NCBI GenBank assembly: GCA_021234155.1
Contig: JAJEKV010000127.1
Coordinates: 124,001 to 188,000, forward strand
Direction of reading: 5' to 3'
Length of the DNA stretch: 64,000 bases
DNA from: Isoetes taiwanensis
Taxonomy: Eukaryota > Streptophyta > Lycopodiopsida > Isoetales > Isoetaceae
Shown here one piece after another: positions 11,752-23,226 of the stretch (positions within the stretch are counted from its first letter, which is position 1; the number at the start of each line of letters is the position of its first letter). A program made the position numbers and the translations under genes. The notes under the pieces are model-generated. The model was not told the DNA's origin, did not search any database, and worked only from the letters and a program-made list of their open reading frames with translations.

Positions 11752-12362
11752 TGTTTGGGGTCCCGCACGGATCGCTTCGAGGGACGATCTCTCGGAGATC
11801 CTTGAAGTCCCGGCAGGTAAATCCCGAGACACTCTTGTCACGCTGGATTTTTGCTAACAGAGGAAAGAACAAGAAAACTCGTGATAAAAACAGCAATTGC
11901 AATACACAATGAAACACACAAGACACTTGTGGAGAACACGGCAATCCATTGATCAAAACAAGTGTACAATGAAGGCTCAAAAGAGCGCATTAACAAAGCG
12001 ACCAGCATGATGTCTCGCTCAGAGTGACACAAAAGAACACTCGAACCCTCCCCAAGGAGCAAAAAATGCTACAATATATAGGAACACGGAGGGGCCTACG
12101 GCCTGAATCTGATCCTCATCATGACAACGCGTGCTCCACTACTTGGGCACTCGAACAGGAATGAAGCCGCCCGCAACCGTGCTAACAGACAAGTAGTGGC
12201 CCGGCCAGAGGTCCTACCTTTGGGTCTTACGCTTCTTGGAGGAGCTTTGACCCGCAGGTGGCTGCCTTTGTGGATCCCTCTTCTTGGACACTGTGGGCGA
12301 TTGGGGCCTCGCCCTCATGCAGCAAGTATAGACACGGTGTCTGCCAAAGTGCGTGGCTAACA
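11752..12362 (-). repeat. Gypsy 3' LTR (611 bp)
   Basis: Matches 22250-22853 over its length with many small substitutions and short indels. Minus-strand ends are TGTTAGCC and CCCCAAACA. CTTAG (11747-11751) abuts its outer edge. Confidence 0.92.
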
Positions 12363-12372
12363 CTCCCCTACC
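12363..12372 (-). other. Gypsy polypurine tract
   Basis: Minus-strand GGTAGGGGAG directly precedes the 3' LTR start TGTTAGCC. This purine run is the expected primer for plus-strand DNA synthesis. Confidence 0.75.
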
Positions 12373-13900
12373 AAACTACACTTATTGGCTAGAAAAGGGG
12401 GCATGAATTGGGGGGTGGGAATCCTCGCTCATCTTTCCGATCTTGAATATAGAGATGAGGGAGGCTCAAATTTTATCAGATTCACCGAGTGTTGTTCGCC
12501 TCTTTCCGCATTTGCTTGAGTCCCGGATGCCAAACATTCTACCATTTTCCTATGAGAAAGCCTTCGAAATCATGTTCTCCGGCGTGGCGTGGATCTCGTG
12601 ATGGAAGATTTGTGATCTCCATGTATAAGACAAGGTCCAACCCGAACTTTCCAAAGATTTGCATTGGGGTTGCAAAATGGATCCGGCACTTGCGCTTTAC
12701 GCATACTACGGAGTATGGTCATGAGTGCCTATGCACTCGCTTTGCCAAATACGGATGGATCAGCTGAAGTTTTGGCCTTGGCAAGGAAGGTTACAAGACC
12801 AGAAATTGCATTCAGGCAGTCTTCCACCTAACACGCATTGGGCATGTATATCCGGTTGTTGGTGTTGTCCAAAGTCTCATCCTCACGCCATTTGCGTCTG
12901 CGGATGAAGTGGGTCCCAACGCTTGTCTCCGTGAATTGCCGTGGGTGTCCAATCTGCATGTTCTTTGACTTCAAAGTAGTCCGTAATTCTTGTCTCCATC
13001 TTCGGGAATTGACCTTGATCGAGGTGGGCATCCAAAGCTTGCTAGTGTACGGGTTGTTTGGGGGTTGGTGCCGCCGGGCCATCCCGCAGACCGTTCTTGG
13101 AATTCCAATAATATCTTCTCGTAGTCTGTTTGGTAATCGCCTCCCATGCACCGGAATGTACATGTGCCGTCACAGTACTGTGGTCCCACTCATCGGGGAG
13201 GACGCTCGCTTTCAAAATGCGGTGCGCATCGTGTAAGGAAGCATAATGTTGTAAGAACAACGGTAAAGGTCAAGTTCTTGTTCAGAGTTGTATAGTGTCC
13301 AAGGAGCGTGCCAAGTTCAGCTAGCCATAGCTCCACTTCTTTTCAGAGAAGAGGCATGTATTCCGAGGTATTGAGTTTGCAGAAATTTTGTATCTTGAGG
13401 TACTTATTCTTCTTGGTCAAAAGAACTCGCCACCGTGGTATCTCCTTTAAAGTTCTCATGCGTTTATCCGGATGAGCCCTCGAGTAACATGTGCCGTGTA
13501 GAAGTCGCGGCATGACATAAGCCGTGGGGCTATGGTTCTCGAGAGCTTAAATGGTCGAGATCCGCAACCGTAGGATATCAAAATTGACGAGCACAAAGTG
13601 TGCCTCGCTCGTGGGACGAACATCAAGGGCCAATGTCGCTCGATATCGCTTACTGATCGGGGACTTGTGGTATCACCCTTGTTTCTCAGCCCGTAATAAA
13701 AGAAAAGTGTTTTTCCTTGCTTGCACATAGTCATGGTAATCGGGCCGGGTTTCGATAGTTCAGGGGAATAGCGAAGCAAGTCGATAGGTTTGTTCTCCGC
13801 TTTTTCTTCAGCATCATCCGCCCCGCCTCCCATCTCGAAAGCGTATCTTGTAATCTGCAATGATATCTTGTTGCTCTGGAGAGACCGGTCCGGCAGCCCT
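12373..13900 (-). other. Gypsy region between the extra ORF and the 3' LTR
   Basis: Only broken frames are seen. Minus-strand fragments are about 60-135 codons with no recognised domain. It is probably the degraded end of the extra ORF plus the 3' untranslated part of the element. Confidence 0.4.
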
Positions 13901-13905
13901 GACTT

Positions 13906-15538
13906 TTATGCGTGTGAGGTGTCCGACTTGTCGGAGAAGTTGGGAATCGAGGAGCTTGAAAGCCTGAGTGGCTTGCAAGTCCGCTTTTTGAGTGCGGCTA
14001 TTTCAAGAGCATCCGCAGCGGTTTTGCCGCGGAGCTGGTCTAACTTGCCTTGGAGAGATCGCGATGTGAGCATCCTTATTCTCGCAAGGTGGTGTCGAAA
14101 GTCGCGGACCTTGGACTCAAGTATCAAGTTGGTCATGACGTGTCTTTGTTTCGGCCGAAAGTAGCATTATTCGTGACGCACCGTGATTGTTGTAGCGGTC
14201 TCAAGATCAGTGTACTTGGTGTCGCTTTTGTTTGAGGGACTCCTTGAGTTCCTTGACAATGTCCGGGATTGATGAAGGGTTGCTCGATGGATCATGAATT
14301 GATTGTGCAAGGCTTCTTCTCCGGCCTCACAAATGACCAAATCGGTCTTCGATGTTGTGACTTCGGCTTGGAGTTGGTCCACGGACTTCGTCGCGGCCCC
14401 TGGTGGCTGCTATGAAGTTCGGGTGATGATCACGGAGGGCATCAAGGTACCGAGGACAGCTTTTCATCAGTAGGTATCCACGGTGTGAGGAGGTGGATGG
14501 GATGGCTTTGGTCTGCATCACCCTTGTTTATAGATCCTTGGTCATTCTTTGGAGTGTCCTTGTGAGTACTCGTGAGATCAATGGGAGTTTTTTGTTGTCT
14601 TTGCTGCCGTTGTTTTTTCTTTTTCTTTGTTGAGTCCGAAAGTGGAATTGTTGCACAAGGTTAACCGGTGGTTGTTCCGTGGTTGGTTATCAACGAAGGA
14701 ATAGGTTTTAGAGAATTGGAATTTACAGGAGGTGGAGACGGTGGTTGTGAAATATTTCTGTCTGGAGTTGGCTGCCGAGATTGATGGTGCTGAGAAGGAG
14801 GAGAGTTTGGTTGAAGACCTTTCAAAGCATCAATAAGGTCAGGATGTTGGCTTGGTGGAGAAGGGGCATGATGGCGTGGGGTCCGATGATTAATGAAAGC
14901 CTGGAAGTGGGCTCCCATGGGGCATTCCGAGGAAGAGTTAGGATTTTTTCTGAGTCTGTCAAGTTCCTGTTGAAATCTCTGATAGAGGAGTTGAGTCCAA
15001 TTGATTGTTTCAGTGGTGTTGGTGAGGATATAGTACGGATGGTAGAAAACATCGTTAATAGAGGTATTCTTCATGGAGTAACCAAAAATTTCCTCCAAAG
15101 AAACTTGGTAAAGGCATCATGTTGCTTTGGAAAGGTGGACAGTTTTGGTTTGTGCGGCATTATAAGGAATAGAGCGTAATTTGGAAATATCATATTTACC
15201 AACGCCAAGGTAAGACAAGGCATTGGGCGGATTGGGTAGAGAAAAGAAAGAGGCTATGGTTTGAGGGTTTAGGAGTATAGGGTTTCCATCGACTTGGGAG
15301 GCATATCCATCTTCGCCTTTCACTGTGTTAGCCACAAATTGTCAGAATTTGTTTTGTTGGGAGCCGGGAGTTCCTGCATTGCAGGAAAAATGAAACAATC
15401 CGAACTCACCGTGAGGTTATAGGTGATGCTGGATGTGGGAGCCGGTGCGTATGAAGAAACGAACTTGATATTTTCGAATTGGCGCCGGATCCATTGGTGC
15501 GGTCGGCTTGAGTGTTGAGTTCTTGGAGGTAGAAGCCA
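13906..15538 (-). pseudogene. Extra gypsy ORF downstream of pol, decayed
   Basis: On the minus strand an ORF begins near 15538 (MASTSKNSTLKPTAPM) and continues in pieces. 15335-15117 contains LLNPQTIASFFSLPNPP. 15098-14661 has a Pro/Ser/Gln-rich tail. 14382-14167 and 14136-13906 are heptad-like and probably coiled coil (LQGKLDQLRGKTAADALEIAALKK). It lies between integrase and the 3' LTR, where Athila-type plant gypsy elements carry an extra, env-position ORF. The NPQTIASFFSLP stretch is reminiscent of the putative plant transposon protein domain found in such ORFs, but this is a family resemblance judged by eye. No transmembrane segment was recognised, so an envelope function is not claimed. 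Confidence 0.5.
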
Positions 15539-15539
15539 T

Positions 15540-16325
15540 CTTGAAGGTCGAGGTCACGGAGTAATGAAGTCGGAAGGACGGAGTGGAGTATGAGTGAAAA
15601 GTGAGGAGTGGAAGAAGGGAAGGGTTTTTTTTTTTTTTTTTTTTTTTTTTTGAAGAGTCGCGGGGAGACACGCGGTCGAAAAGATCGCGGACGATTGAGA
15701 ATCTCAAGAGACAGCTCTTCGCACTAAGATGCGCGGAGAGTTCCCCGGCGGAGAATAAAACTTTAATGGCGGGACGGTATTAATCGGCGGCGCTTGTCGT
15801 AATATTAAAAAGAGGAGTCGAAAAAGTTTGCGTGTACAAAATATCGCTGGGGAATGATTACGAATATCCGTGGAGGTGACCTTTCGTGAACGGTACCGCT
15901 AGGGTTGGTATTCGCCTACAAATTGGAAGTTGGGTTGGCCGAGAAGAACCAAAATTCGCGGAAGATGGAGAACTCGATAACAGTGGGTCCGGGTGAGCTT
16001 CCGCGACCGGATTACATGCAAGATGGACGACGCCGACCAGGGCGCTCGAGGAATCGCCGGATCCCTATGGATCCTTGGTTGGAGGCACCGTGGCCAACCC
16101 GAGATGAACTCGACGCCCGGGAGGTGATCGCTCATTTTGGAGTGGTCCTAAATGTGGGGCTTCCAGATCCTCCGAAAGTGGAGTGCCCCCGCAGTAAAGG
16201 GCGATAGAAAAGATGATAGGGGTTTTCCCAATTTTTGTTTAGTTTAGGACTTTTCGGGTGAAAAATCCCACAGAGAATTGTAGCCTTCGGGCAATTTTGT
16301 ACATAATAGAAAAGTGTTTCTCATA
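15540..16325 (-). other. Gypsy spacer between pol and the extra ORF
   Basis: Includes a T-run at about 15627-15651 (A-run on the coding strand) and a GC-richer stretch, 15850-16210. No convincing coding frame; the plus-strand ORF at 15905-16207 has no recognised domain and is antisense to the element. Confidence 0.4.
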
Positions 16326-16329
16326 AATT

Positions 16330-17680
16330 TGTACAAGTGGTATCTTGTTGTAAATTTTGTTCTTGAGCTAAGGATGCTGCAGCAGGGGTTTGAAATTTCT
16401 TGAGTCGAAATCCATTGACTAATGTAGGAAATGGAGTGCCATCCAATTCTTGTAATTGTAAAACTCCAGGATGTGGTATCTCGGAAATTTTGTATGGTCC
16501 CAGCCATCTGAGCTTGAGTTTGCCAGGATGTTGTTGATATCTCGAGTCGTAAAGAAGAACTAAGTCGCCAATTTGAAAAGTTTTGTTTTTGATGTGTTTG
16601 TCATGCCATTGTTTTTGTAGTTGTTTGCCTTGTTGAAGTCTAAGAAAAGCATCTCTTCGAAGTTCATCCGGTTGTTCCAGGTTGATAAACTCGTTCTTGC
16701 AAAGCCTGCTGATGGATTATGTTACATTTGCTAACTGAAATTTGAGTGAGGGTAAAATGAACTCAAAAGGCATAAGAGCCTCTTGGCCATACACAAGTCG
16801 AAAAGGTGTTTGACCAGTTGCTACTTTGTATGTTGTATTGTAAGCCCATAAAACTGTAGGTAACTTATCTTGCCAATCTTTTCTTGTAGGATCACAAATC
16901 TTCTTGAGAATGTGGATAAGCACCTTGTTTGTGCTTTCAGCCAAGCCATTACCACGGGATAGTAAGGCGGCTTTTTCGTGGATGAATGTGCGATAGTTAG
17001 TGAGTTCAAGCAATAGTGTGATTGATGAAATGAACTCCACGATCACTAACTAATTCTAAGGGACATCCAAATCGCGCGGATGATGTTCTTGTAGAGAACC
17101 TTAGCTGTACTAGCAGCCGTGTTGTCGGTAGAGCACACGCTTCAGCCCATTTGGTTGCATAGTCCGGGTGAAGACTAGAATGTAGCGTGCCCCTAGTGTT
17201 GATTGCGGGTGGGTCCATGGGACCAACAAAATCCATACCCCATTTGGCAAAGGGGAGAGTGGCTATTGGCGTGAGCGCAGAGCCGCGGGCCGTGGGTCTA
17301 CCAAGCCTCTCGACAAACATCACACGCGGCGCGTGTGTATTTGTGAGCATCTTTGAAAAGCGTGGGAATAATACCCAAAGAAGGAGGAGTTTTCTTGCGT
17401 GTTGTCTCCATTGAAATGACCACCGCCAAGTCCTTCGTGGGCTTGTTTAACTAGATCGGGACTTCGTGAGGAAGAACACATCGTCGAGCACATTGTCTTT
17501 GCCACATTTATAGAGATGGCCAGCAACCATCGATAATCTCGTGCCTTTCGAAGGAATTGTTGTTTATGCGTAAGTTGTCTTTTCCGAGAGGGGTCACTTG
17601 ACGGAGTGCGCCCGTGAGGAGAAAGCGTTGATAGTCGGGTACCAATGAGGCGTGGCGCTGACCGTGAACGGTTGAGCATC
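16330..17680 (-). pseudogene. Gypsy pol, integrase
   Basis: Read from 17680 leftwards on the minus strand. The core begins with KWGMDFVGPM (first catalytic Asp) and YATKWAEA, then the second Asp in LVSDRGVHF, and the Glu region in NGLAESTNKVL followed by WAYNTTYKVATGQTPF and LVYGQEA. The C-terminal part (about 16560-16330) has LRWLGPY, a GPY/F-type motif common to gypsy integrases. At least three frame changes separate these pieces, so no single protein can be made. Confidence 0.85.
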
Positions 17681-17689
17681 CCGGAAGGG

Positions 17690-18900
17690 CATCGTGAACT
17701 CCTTCCGAGGGATCATCCGCGGTGTATGCGCGTGAAAGATAGTCGGGACCGTGTGAGCGCCCCGGCTTGTGAATAATTTCAAAAGGGCAAACTCTTGCAA
17801 TATCAATATCCATCGAGCAATTCGCCCGTGGGGTTTGGCTTATTGATTAAATATAGAAGAGCTTGATGATCCACATAAAAGTTTAATTTGACTACCAAGA
17901 AGATAGTGTCGAAAGCGTTGTACACAAAAAGATAAGGCCAAGGGCTTCCCTTCCGCGGGTCGAATAGTTGCGCCGCCAGGATTGAGTTTTTCTCGGGCGA
18001 TCCGATGGGCTTGTCCCGATTTGGTGCATACTCTTGAGCTAGAACAGCCCAATCGCAAAGCCCGAAACATCAACATGGACATGGAATGGTTTGTCCCATT
18101 GAGGTGGTACTAGCACGGGGCTTCGTGAGCTTGACTTTGAGTTCTTTAAAAGCTTGATTTGCATCGGATGTCCAAGTCCATGTGTATGGATTTCCGTCGG
18201 TTTGTGAATTGGATCGGCAAATCGGTGCCAATTTCGGAATAAAGGTGGCATAGAAGTTGACTTTGCCAAGAAAGGAACGTGTGTCCTTGATGTTCGCAGT
18301 GGATATGCTCGATGACACAAACTGATTTTGGTCGGGTCCGTTGTAATGCCGCGGTCGACTCACATGACATGTCCCGTATACACCAGGTGACACGGAAGGT
18401 GCACTTTTCCCGGATTGAGGCTAATTCCAGATTCATCACAGCGTTGAAAAACTAGTTCAAGTTTTACCAAATGGTCCATAACGTGGGTGTAAGTGGAGAA
18501 GTCATCCTGAAAGACTTGCAGAAAGGGATGAACTTGCATGTACTCTTGAAAAACAGCAAGCATAATGCGTTGAAATGTGGATGGTGAGTTTGACAATCCA
18601 AAAGGAACGACTTTGTAAGCAAAGGTACCCCATGGAGTAGTGAAGGTAGTCTTTAGTTGATCTTCTTCTCGAATGGATATTTGATTATCTTAGGGAGAAG
18701 CCGCCCATGAAGGAGTACATCTCGTGGCCTGCTACATCTTCCAACACTTGATCCGTGAAGGGAGAGGGAAATGATCCCTTCCGTGGCTTGATTGAGTTTT
18801 CTATAATCCACACAAACGCCGAATTTTTCCATTATGTTTGAGGGCAATAACAATAGGACTTACCCATTCGAATGTTTGACCTCGTAGATAAGTCCAACGT
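17690..18900 (-). pseudogene. Gypsy pol, reverse transcriptase and RNase H
   Basis: Minus-strand pieces in order: VCVDYRKLNQAT (about 18820-18785); then SNSPSTFQRIMLAVFQ, VFQDDF (the catalytic xxDD box, with Phe-Gln in place of the usual Tyr-x) and GISLNPGK (18596-18400); then the connection region SFLGKVNFYATFIPKLAPI and FKELK; then the RNase H start PFHVHVDVSGFAIG (18100-18045) and a later IIHKPG.....DYLSRA (17780-17715). Frames change repeatedly. The domain order reverse transcriptase, RNase H, integrase is gypsy-type. Confidence 0.85.
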
Positions 18901-19410
18901 CAAAAGCTTGTCAATTTCGGCTTTAACCTTTCACGGTAGTTTGGGTTAAGCCGGTACTGTCGTTGCTAGATGGGTCTAGCATCTGGCTTGGTGGGAATCG
19001 AGAGTTGTCCCAATTCTTTCTTGATACCTCGGAGGTCTTTGTAGCTCCAAGCAAAGATGTGCTTGAAACGTTTGAATAGCGCAATGGCTTGCTCCCTGTA
19101 TGCATGAATGCTGGCGTGAGGTCGCGTGCCAATCGGATTGGTTGATTTGTTCCAATATCAATTATGTCTCCACCGCAGAGTTTGAATGTGTGGAATGACT
19201 TGATCATCCTGAACAGTGTGGGCTGGCTCACAGAGTACGACAGGATGTTCATGTTGACCAATTTTGAAAAATAGTGGCGTGCCACTAGGAGTTGGTGTGG
19301 TGTCTTCTTGAACAGGAGGAGGAGCTGGGGGTACCGTCTCCTCATGTGGAACCAATGTGACGTTGTTACAAGGTGTCAAATAGGGGTCAACCAGCGTTGC
19401 TATGCCTTTA

Positions 19411-19960
19411 TCAATATCCATGTCTTCCCATGGTTGATTGTATACGGGTAAGCCGTGAGTGGCAAACCCTTGGCTTGTAACCGATAGGTGTTGCAAACTT
19501 GTTCAGAGTCTTTGCCCCGATTCGGGCCGATGATCTACGAGAAATGATCCGCCCGTGGTCGATCCATCGCGGTGATGAGCTTGCCATCCGTGATAACAAG
19601 TTGATCAGGTGGCCCAAGAGGTGAATGCTTTTAGCTTGTCTCAAAAAGGGTCGCCCTACTAACATTTCATAATCTCCGGATCTTCTCCTCGTTCTCCAAA
19701 CAATCAATTCCATGGTAAATTGTAGATCTCCAATATTGACCGGTATTGGTTGTGTAACTCCTTGTGGTCGCTGATATGGCCATTCGCAAGCTTGATGTCA
19801 TAAGGGGCGTATGGAGCTCCCTTTATGCCCAATTGTCGCCCCGAGATTATCCGTAATAAGATTGATTTTGCCGCCACCATCGATCGAACATGGTGAACAA
19901 CCTTTTTGGCCCACGCGGTGCATGCACCGCGGGTGTTGATGTGGCTTAATCGCATTAACA
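19411..19960 (-). pseudogene. Gypsy protease region
   Basis: Minus-strand reading gives IKLANGHIS, then the C-terminal protease hallmark YEMLVGRPFLRQAKSIH at about 19690-19615, equivalent to the LLGRPWL stretch of plant gypsy aspartic proteases. The catalytic Asp loop is expected near 19880 but is not intact in a single frame. 18900-19500 contains the linker to reverse transcriptase. Confidence 0.6.
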
Positions 19961-20487
19961 GTAATCTGTGTTTTGTAAAATGTGCTCGTAGTCTTTGGAC
20001 ATAGTTGTAGGATAGTCGTAAGGCTGAGAGGAATTTTGATTTTAGCAAGTTCTTGTTGAAGTTCGGGAGGGATTGCGGTAGTTGTGGTGGATCCGTGGGT
20101 TGTTGTTGCTCAGCAATAGATGTCGCTACATTGTTGAGGAGGTCGACTTCAGCCAGCAGCAATGTTGAGTGGTGGTGTTGCGGATGTCGTGGCATCGTGG
20201 TCGTGGCTCCATCGTGTGGTAGCATTGACAGACTTGAGTGCCTTACCTTCGCGACGCTCGATGAGTTGAAGCAGACTTTTGCGAAGTTTAGGTTGAACAT
20301 GAGGAAGTAGTTGATCCGCATTGGGTGCAAAATGAACAGATTTGGTTGATGGCTCACCGGGTACAGAATCGGCCGCAAAAACTTGGTGCACGGGTGCTTA
20401 TGGCGTGGGGAATGAGGGAGAACCTCAATCCGGTTGGAGGATTCAAGGCTGGTGTTGATTGCATGGTAAATTTCTTCTTGGAGTTGA

Positions 20488-22208
20488 TCATCCAATTGTT
20501 TTTGAGTTGTTTCTTTGTTGGCGTGGTTGTTGTTGTGGTGGCCGTGGTGGCCGTTTGAGAACTGGGCGTGGGCCTTGCCTTCCCTTGGCTTCCCATACTT
20601 GAAAAGGTGTAAGACGCACTGTCGTGGTTTGATTGGTGCCGTGAATTTGTATTTGAACTTGAGGAAGTTGAGGACAATCGGCAGAATCGATGACCCCATT
20701 GGTCACGGTTGAAACATTGGGACTTGCTTGGATCAAAAGTGGAACGAGGAGGTCCACGTTGTGGTTGCTGTTGTTGCTGGGTTGTTGTTGTTGTCGTGGC
20801 TGTGCCTGTGTCTGTGGTTGAGTTTGCGTGGGTACCTTCTGCACTTGGTGAACAAGACGATGTCGATACGGATTTGGTCGTGGATTTGTACATTCTTCCT
20901 CGCTGGTGTGGTTCTCGCATGTTGCGGCGTTTGCAATGGATCATGCTATCCACAGAGTTACACTCATTCGCCAGATGTCCTGAGTACTGGCAAATAGTAC
21001 ACCAAATGTTATTTCTTGGGGGAACTGCCGTGGAGGCAGTCGAGGTGCGCGTGGGTGTAGCCGAGGGAAATGGGAGTATCGTGGCTTGATCACCGCGTGA
21101 GGAAACATGAACAGTGATTGACTAATTCAATGGCTTCTTGTAATGTCTTGGGGCGCAAAATACTCGGTCATAAATCGGATGTGAGAGGGTAAGCCTTGAA
21201 GAAACCACACTAGAATTTGGCTTTGGGTTGGAAATTCCTTCAACTTGTTGACTAAGATCCGCAATGGTTCCGCAAAGTCTCTCGCAGATTCTCCGGTTCT
21301 CGCTTTGAGTGTGTTGAGGTCGTTCGCCAGCTTGTTGATCATCCGCAAGGGTGCCGTGAATGGGAAAGAAAAGAGGTCTTCATGTGTATCCAATCTTGTT
21401 TCCAAAGTGGCTTTTGTTTGCCATCAGCCATTCGTGGGGTGCTCCTCCGCAGGTCGTCGAAAAGATGTGGAATTTTAGTTTTGGATCGGAGTGACCATTG
21501 AGATCCGCAAGTGACTCAAATTCATCCATGTGAGCCCCGAGCACTCTGGTCTATGTGTTTACCTTTATCATTTCCAAAGAGTGGATATTGGAGTTTTAAA
21601 GCATGTGTAGGAGTCGGCGATGAATGGGTGTTTGCATTTGTGGAAAAGAAAAGACAAAGAGGTGTTGGTTCTTTAGGTAAATAAACGGCATAGGTTGTGT
21701 GAGATTAGTAAAAAGAGGTAACAAGCAGTTGTAGTGGGGAACAAAGGTTGTGACAGGCATGAACAAACGTGTGTGGGGAAACGATTAAAGGGAACAGACG
21801 GTAGGGGAATTGACAAAGGTGGAAGCGGTGGTACGAAGTTCCTAAAGAAAGATTACCAATAGAGAAAAAATTTTTGCAGATGTTCGAGAGAAAATTGCGG
21901 ATTGGTTCTGTCCGGATCTTGAGTTGGGGATTCCGGTGGAGTAAATTCAAAGGGGTGGTGTTGCAGCCTCGCATGATGTGGCTTAACAGGGAACGGAACA
22001 ATGGCGACCTTCCACCGGGGGAGGTCGGTCCGAAAGTTGTCGTGGTGTAGGTGGAACAGATTGCGCCTCGTGACACCCGAGAAGAGACAATCGAACCGAG
22101 TGTATGTGGACATATTCGCGGAGGCGCCAAGCAGTTCATGGCGACGGGCGCCTTGACTCCATCCGGTGTTGAATATCGCCGGGGAGTAAAGAAGGGATTG
22201 AACATGGT
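20488..22208 (-). pseudogene. Gypsy gag with two zinc knuckles
   Basis: A likely start is ATG at 22208 (MFNPFFTPRRYSTPDG), about 25 bp after the primer site. The gag core is at 21530-21127: FESLADLNGHSDPKLKF, WLMANKSHFGNKIG, then TGESARDFAEPLRILV and KEFPTQSQILVWFLQGLP, which is the retrotransposon gag pattern. A CCHC knuckle (CTICQYSGHLANEC) lies near 21000-20955, and a second one near 20710 has lost a Cys (CFNRDQWGH) and is split by a frameshift. The Gln/Thr/His-rich spacer accounts for the long plus-strand shadow ORFs in this area. Confidence 0.75.
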
Positions 22209-22231
22209 ATCAATACGACTTTCAGAAGTGA

Positions 22232-22248
22232 GCCCCGCAACAGCGCCG
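22232..22248 (-). other. Gypsy primer-binding site (tRNA-Asp-like)
   Basis: Next to the 5' LTR end the minus strand reads CGGCGCTGTTGCGGGGC. This resembles the tRNA-Asp-complementary primer site known from plant Athila-type elements (TGGCGCCGTTGCCGGGG) with a few differences. Confidence 0.65.
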
Positions 22249-22249
22249 G

Positions 22250-22853
22250 TGTTTGGGGTCCCGCACGGATCGCCGAGGGACAGATCGCGGAGATCCTTGA
22301 AGTCCGGCGGGGTAAATCCCGGTGACACTCTTGTCACGCTGGGATTTTGCTAACAGAGGAAAGAACAAGAAAAACTCGATAAAACAAAGAATTGCAATAC
22401 ACAATGAAACACACAAGACACTTGTGGAGAACACGGCAATCCATTGATCAAAACAAGTGTACAATGAAGGCTCAAAAGAGCGCGACAACAAAGCACCAAA
22501 GATGTCCGCTTCAGAGTGACACACAAAAGAACACTCTGAACCCTCCCGAAGGAGCAAAAATGCTACAATATATAGGAACACGGAGTGGCCTACGGGCCTG
22601 AATCTGATCCTCATCATGACAACGCGTGCTCCACTACTTGGGCACTCGAACAGGAATCTGAGCTGTCCGCAGCCGTGCTAACAGACAAGTAGTGGCCCGC
22701 CGTAGGTCCTACCTTTGGGTCTTCTGCTTCTTGGAGGAGCTTTGACCCGCCGTGGCGCCTTGTGGATCCCTCTTCTTGGACACCGTGGCCAGTGGGGCCT
22801 CGCCCTCATGCAGCAAGTATAGACCTGTGTGTCTGCCAGGCACAGGGCTAACA
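22250..22853 (-). repeat. Gypsy 5' LTR (604 bp)
   Basis: Partner of 11752-12362. CTTAG at 22854-22858 is the target duplication. On the minus strand it begins TGTTAGCCCTG and ends CCCCAAACA. Confidence 0.92.
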
Positions 22854-22858
22854 CTTAG

Positions 22859-23226
22859 GCGCGTCAGTGTACGATAAACCTCACACGCGCCAGAACAATT
22901 AATTCGTAACCAAGCTTAAATATTTCGTATGACCAGTCAAATTGACACATGTCACATCGTGGAAATGCCTTGACAATATAATTTTGCCAAGAATGTTGGG
23001 ATAGTGATGGTACCAAAATAAATAATTGAACCTTATTCCAGTGTCACAATTCTACATTCTTATAAACAACAATTCAATCTTCATTTCGAAGTACGTGTCC
23101 ATGCACACCATCCTTGTGCATCCTCACTATTGTTAATATATATAAAAATATGTGCTTACGTGCTTAGGTGCTGGAACAACAAATCACTTGAAAAGAATCA
23201 CATCAATTTCGTTAAGTGTCAAAGAA
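22859..23226. other. DNA transposon sequence between gypsy insert and transposase 3' end
   Basis: AT-rich, no ORF of note. It probably contains the 3' untranslated region of the transposase gene. Confidence 0.4.

Larger units (their letters stand above)
11752..22853 (-). mobile_element. Ty3/gypsy retrotransposon, minus strand, with extra ORF after pol
   Basis: LTRs on the plus strand run from TGTTTGGGG to GCTAACA. Both outer edges are followed by the 5-bp repeat CTTAG (11747-11751 and 22854-22858). Read on the minus strand: 5' LTR 22250-22853, tRNA-Asp-like primer site 22232-22248, gag, protease, reverse transcriptase, RNase H, integrase, then about 3.8 kb with an additional ORF, a polypurine tract and the 3' LTR 11752-12362. 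Reverse transcriptase before integrase marks Ty3/gypsy. The primer site and the extra downstream ORF suggest the Athila/Tat group (inference). All coding parts are frameshifted. It inserted into the DNA transposon. Confidence 0.9.

Noticed and set aside
20053-21089. Long plus-strand ORFs rich in Val, Gly and Leu
   Set aside because: They are antisense to the gypsy gag, whose Gln/Thr/His codon repeats leave the other strand open.
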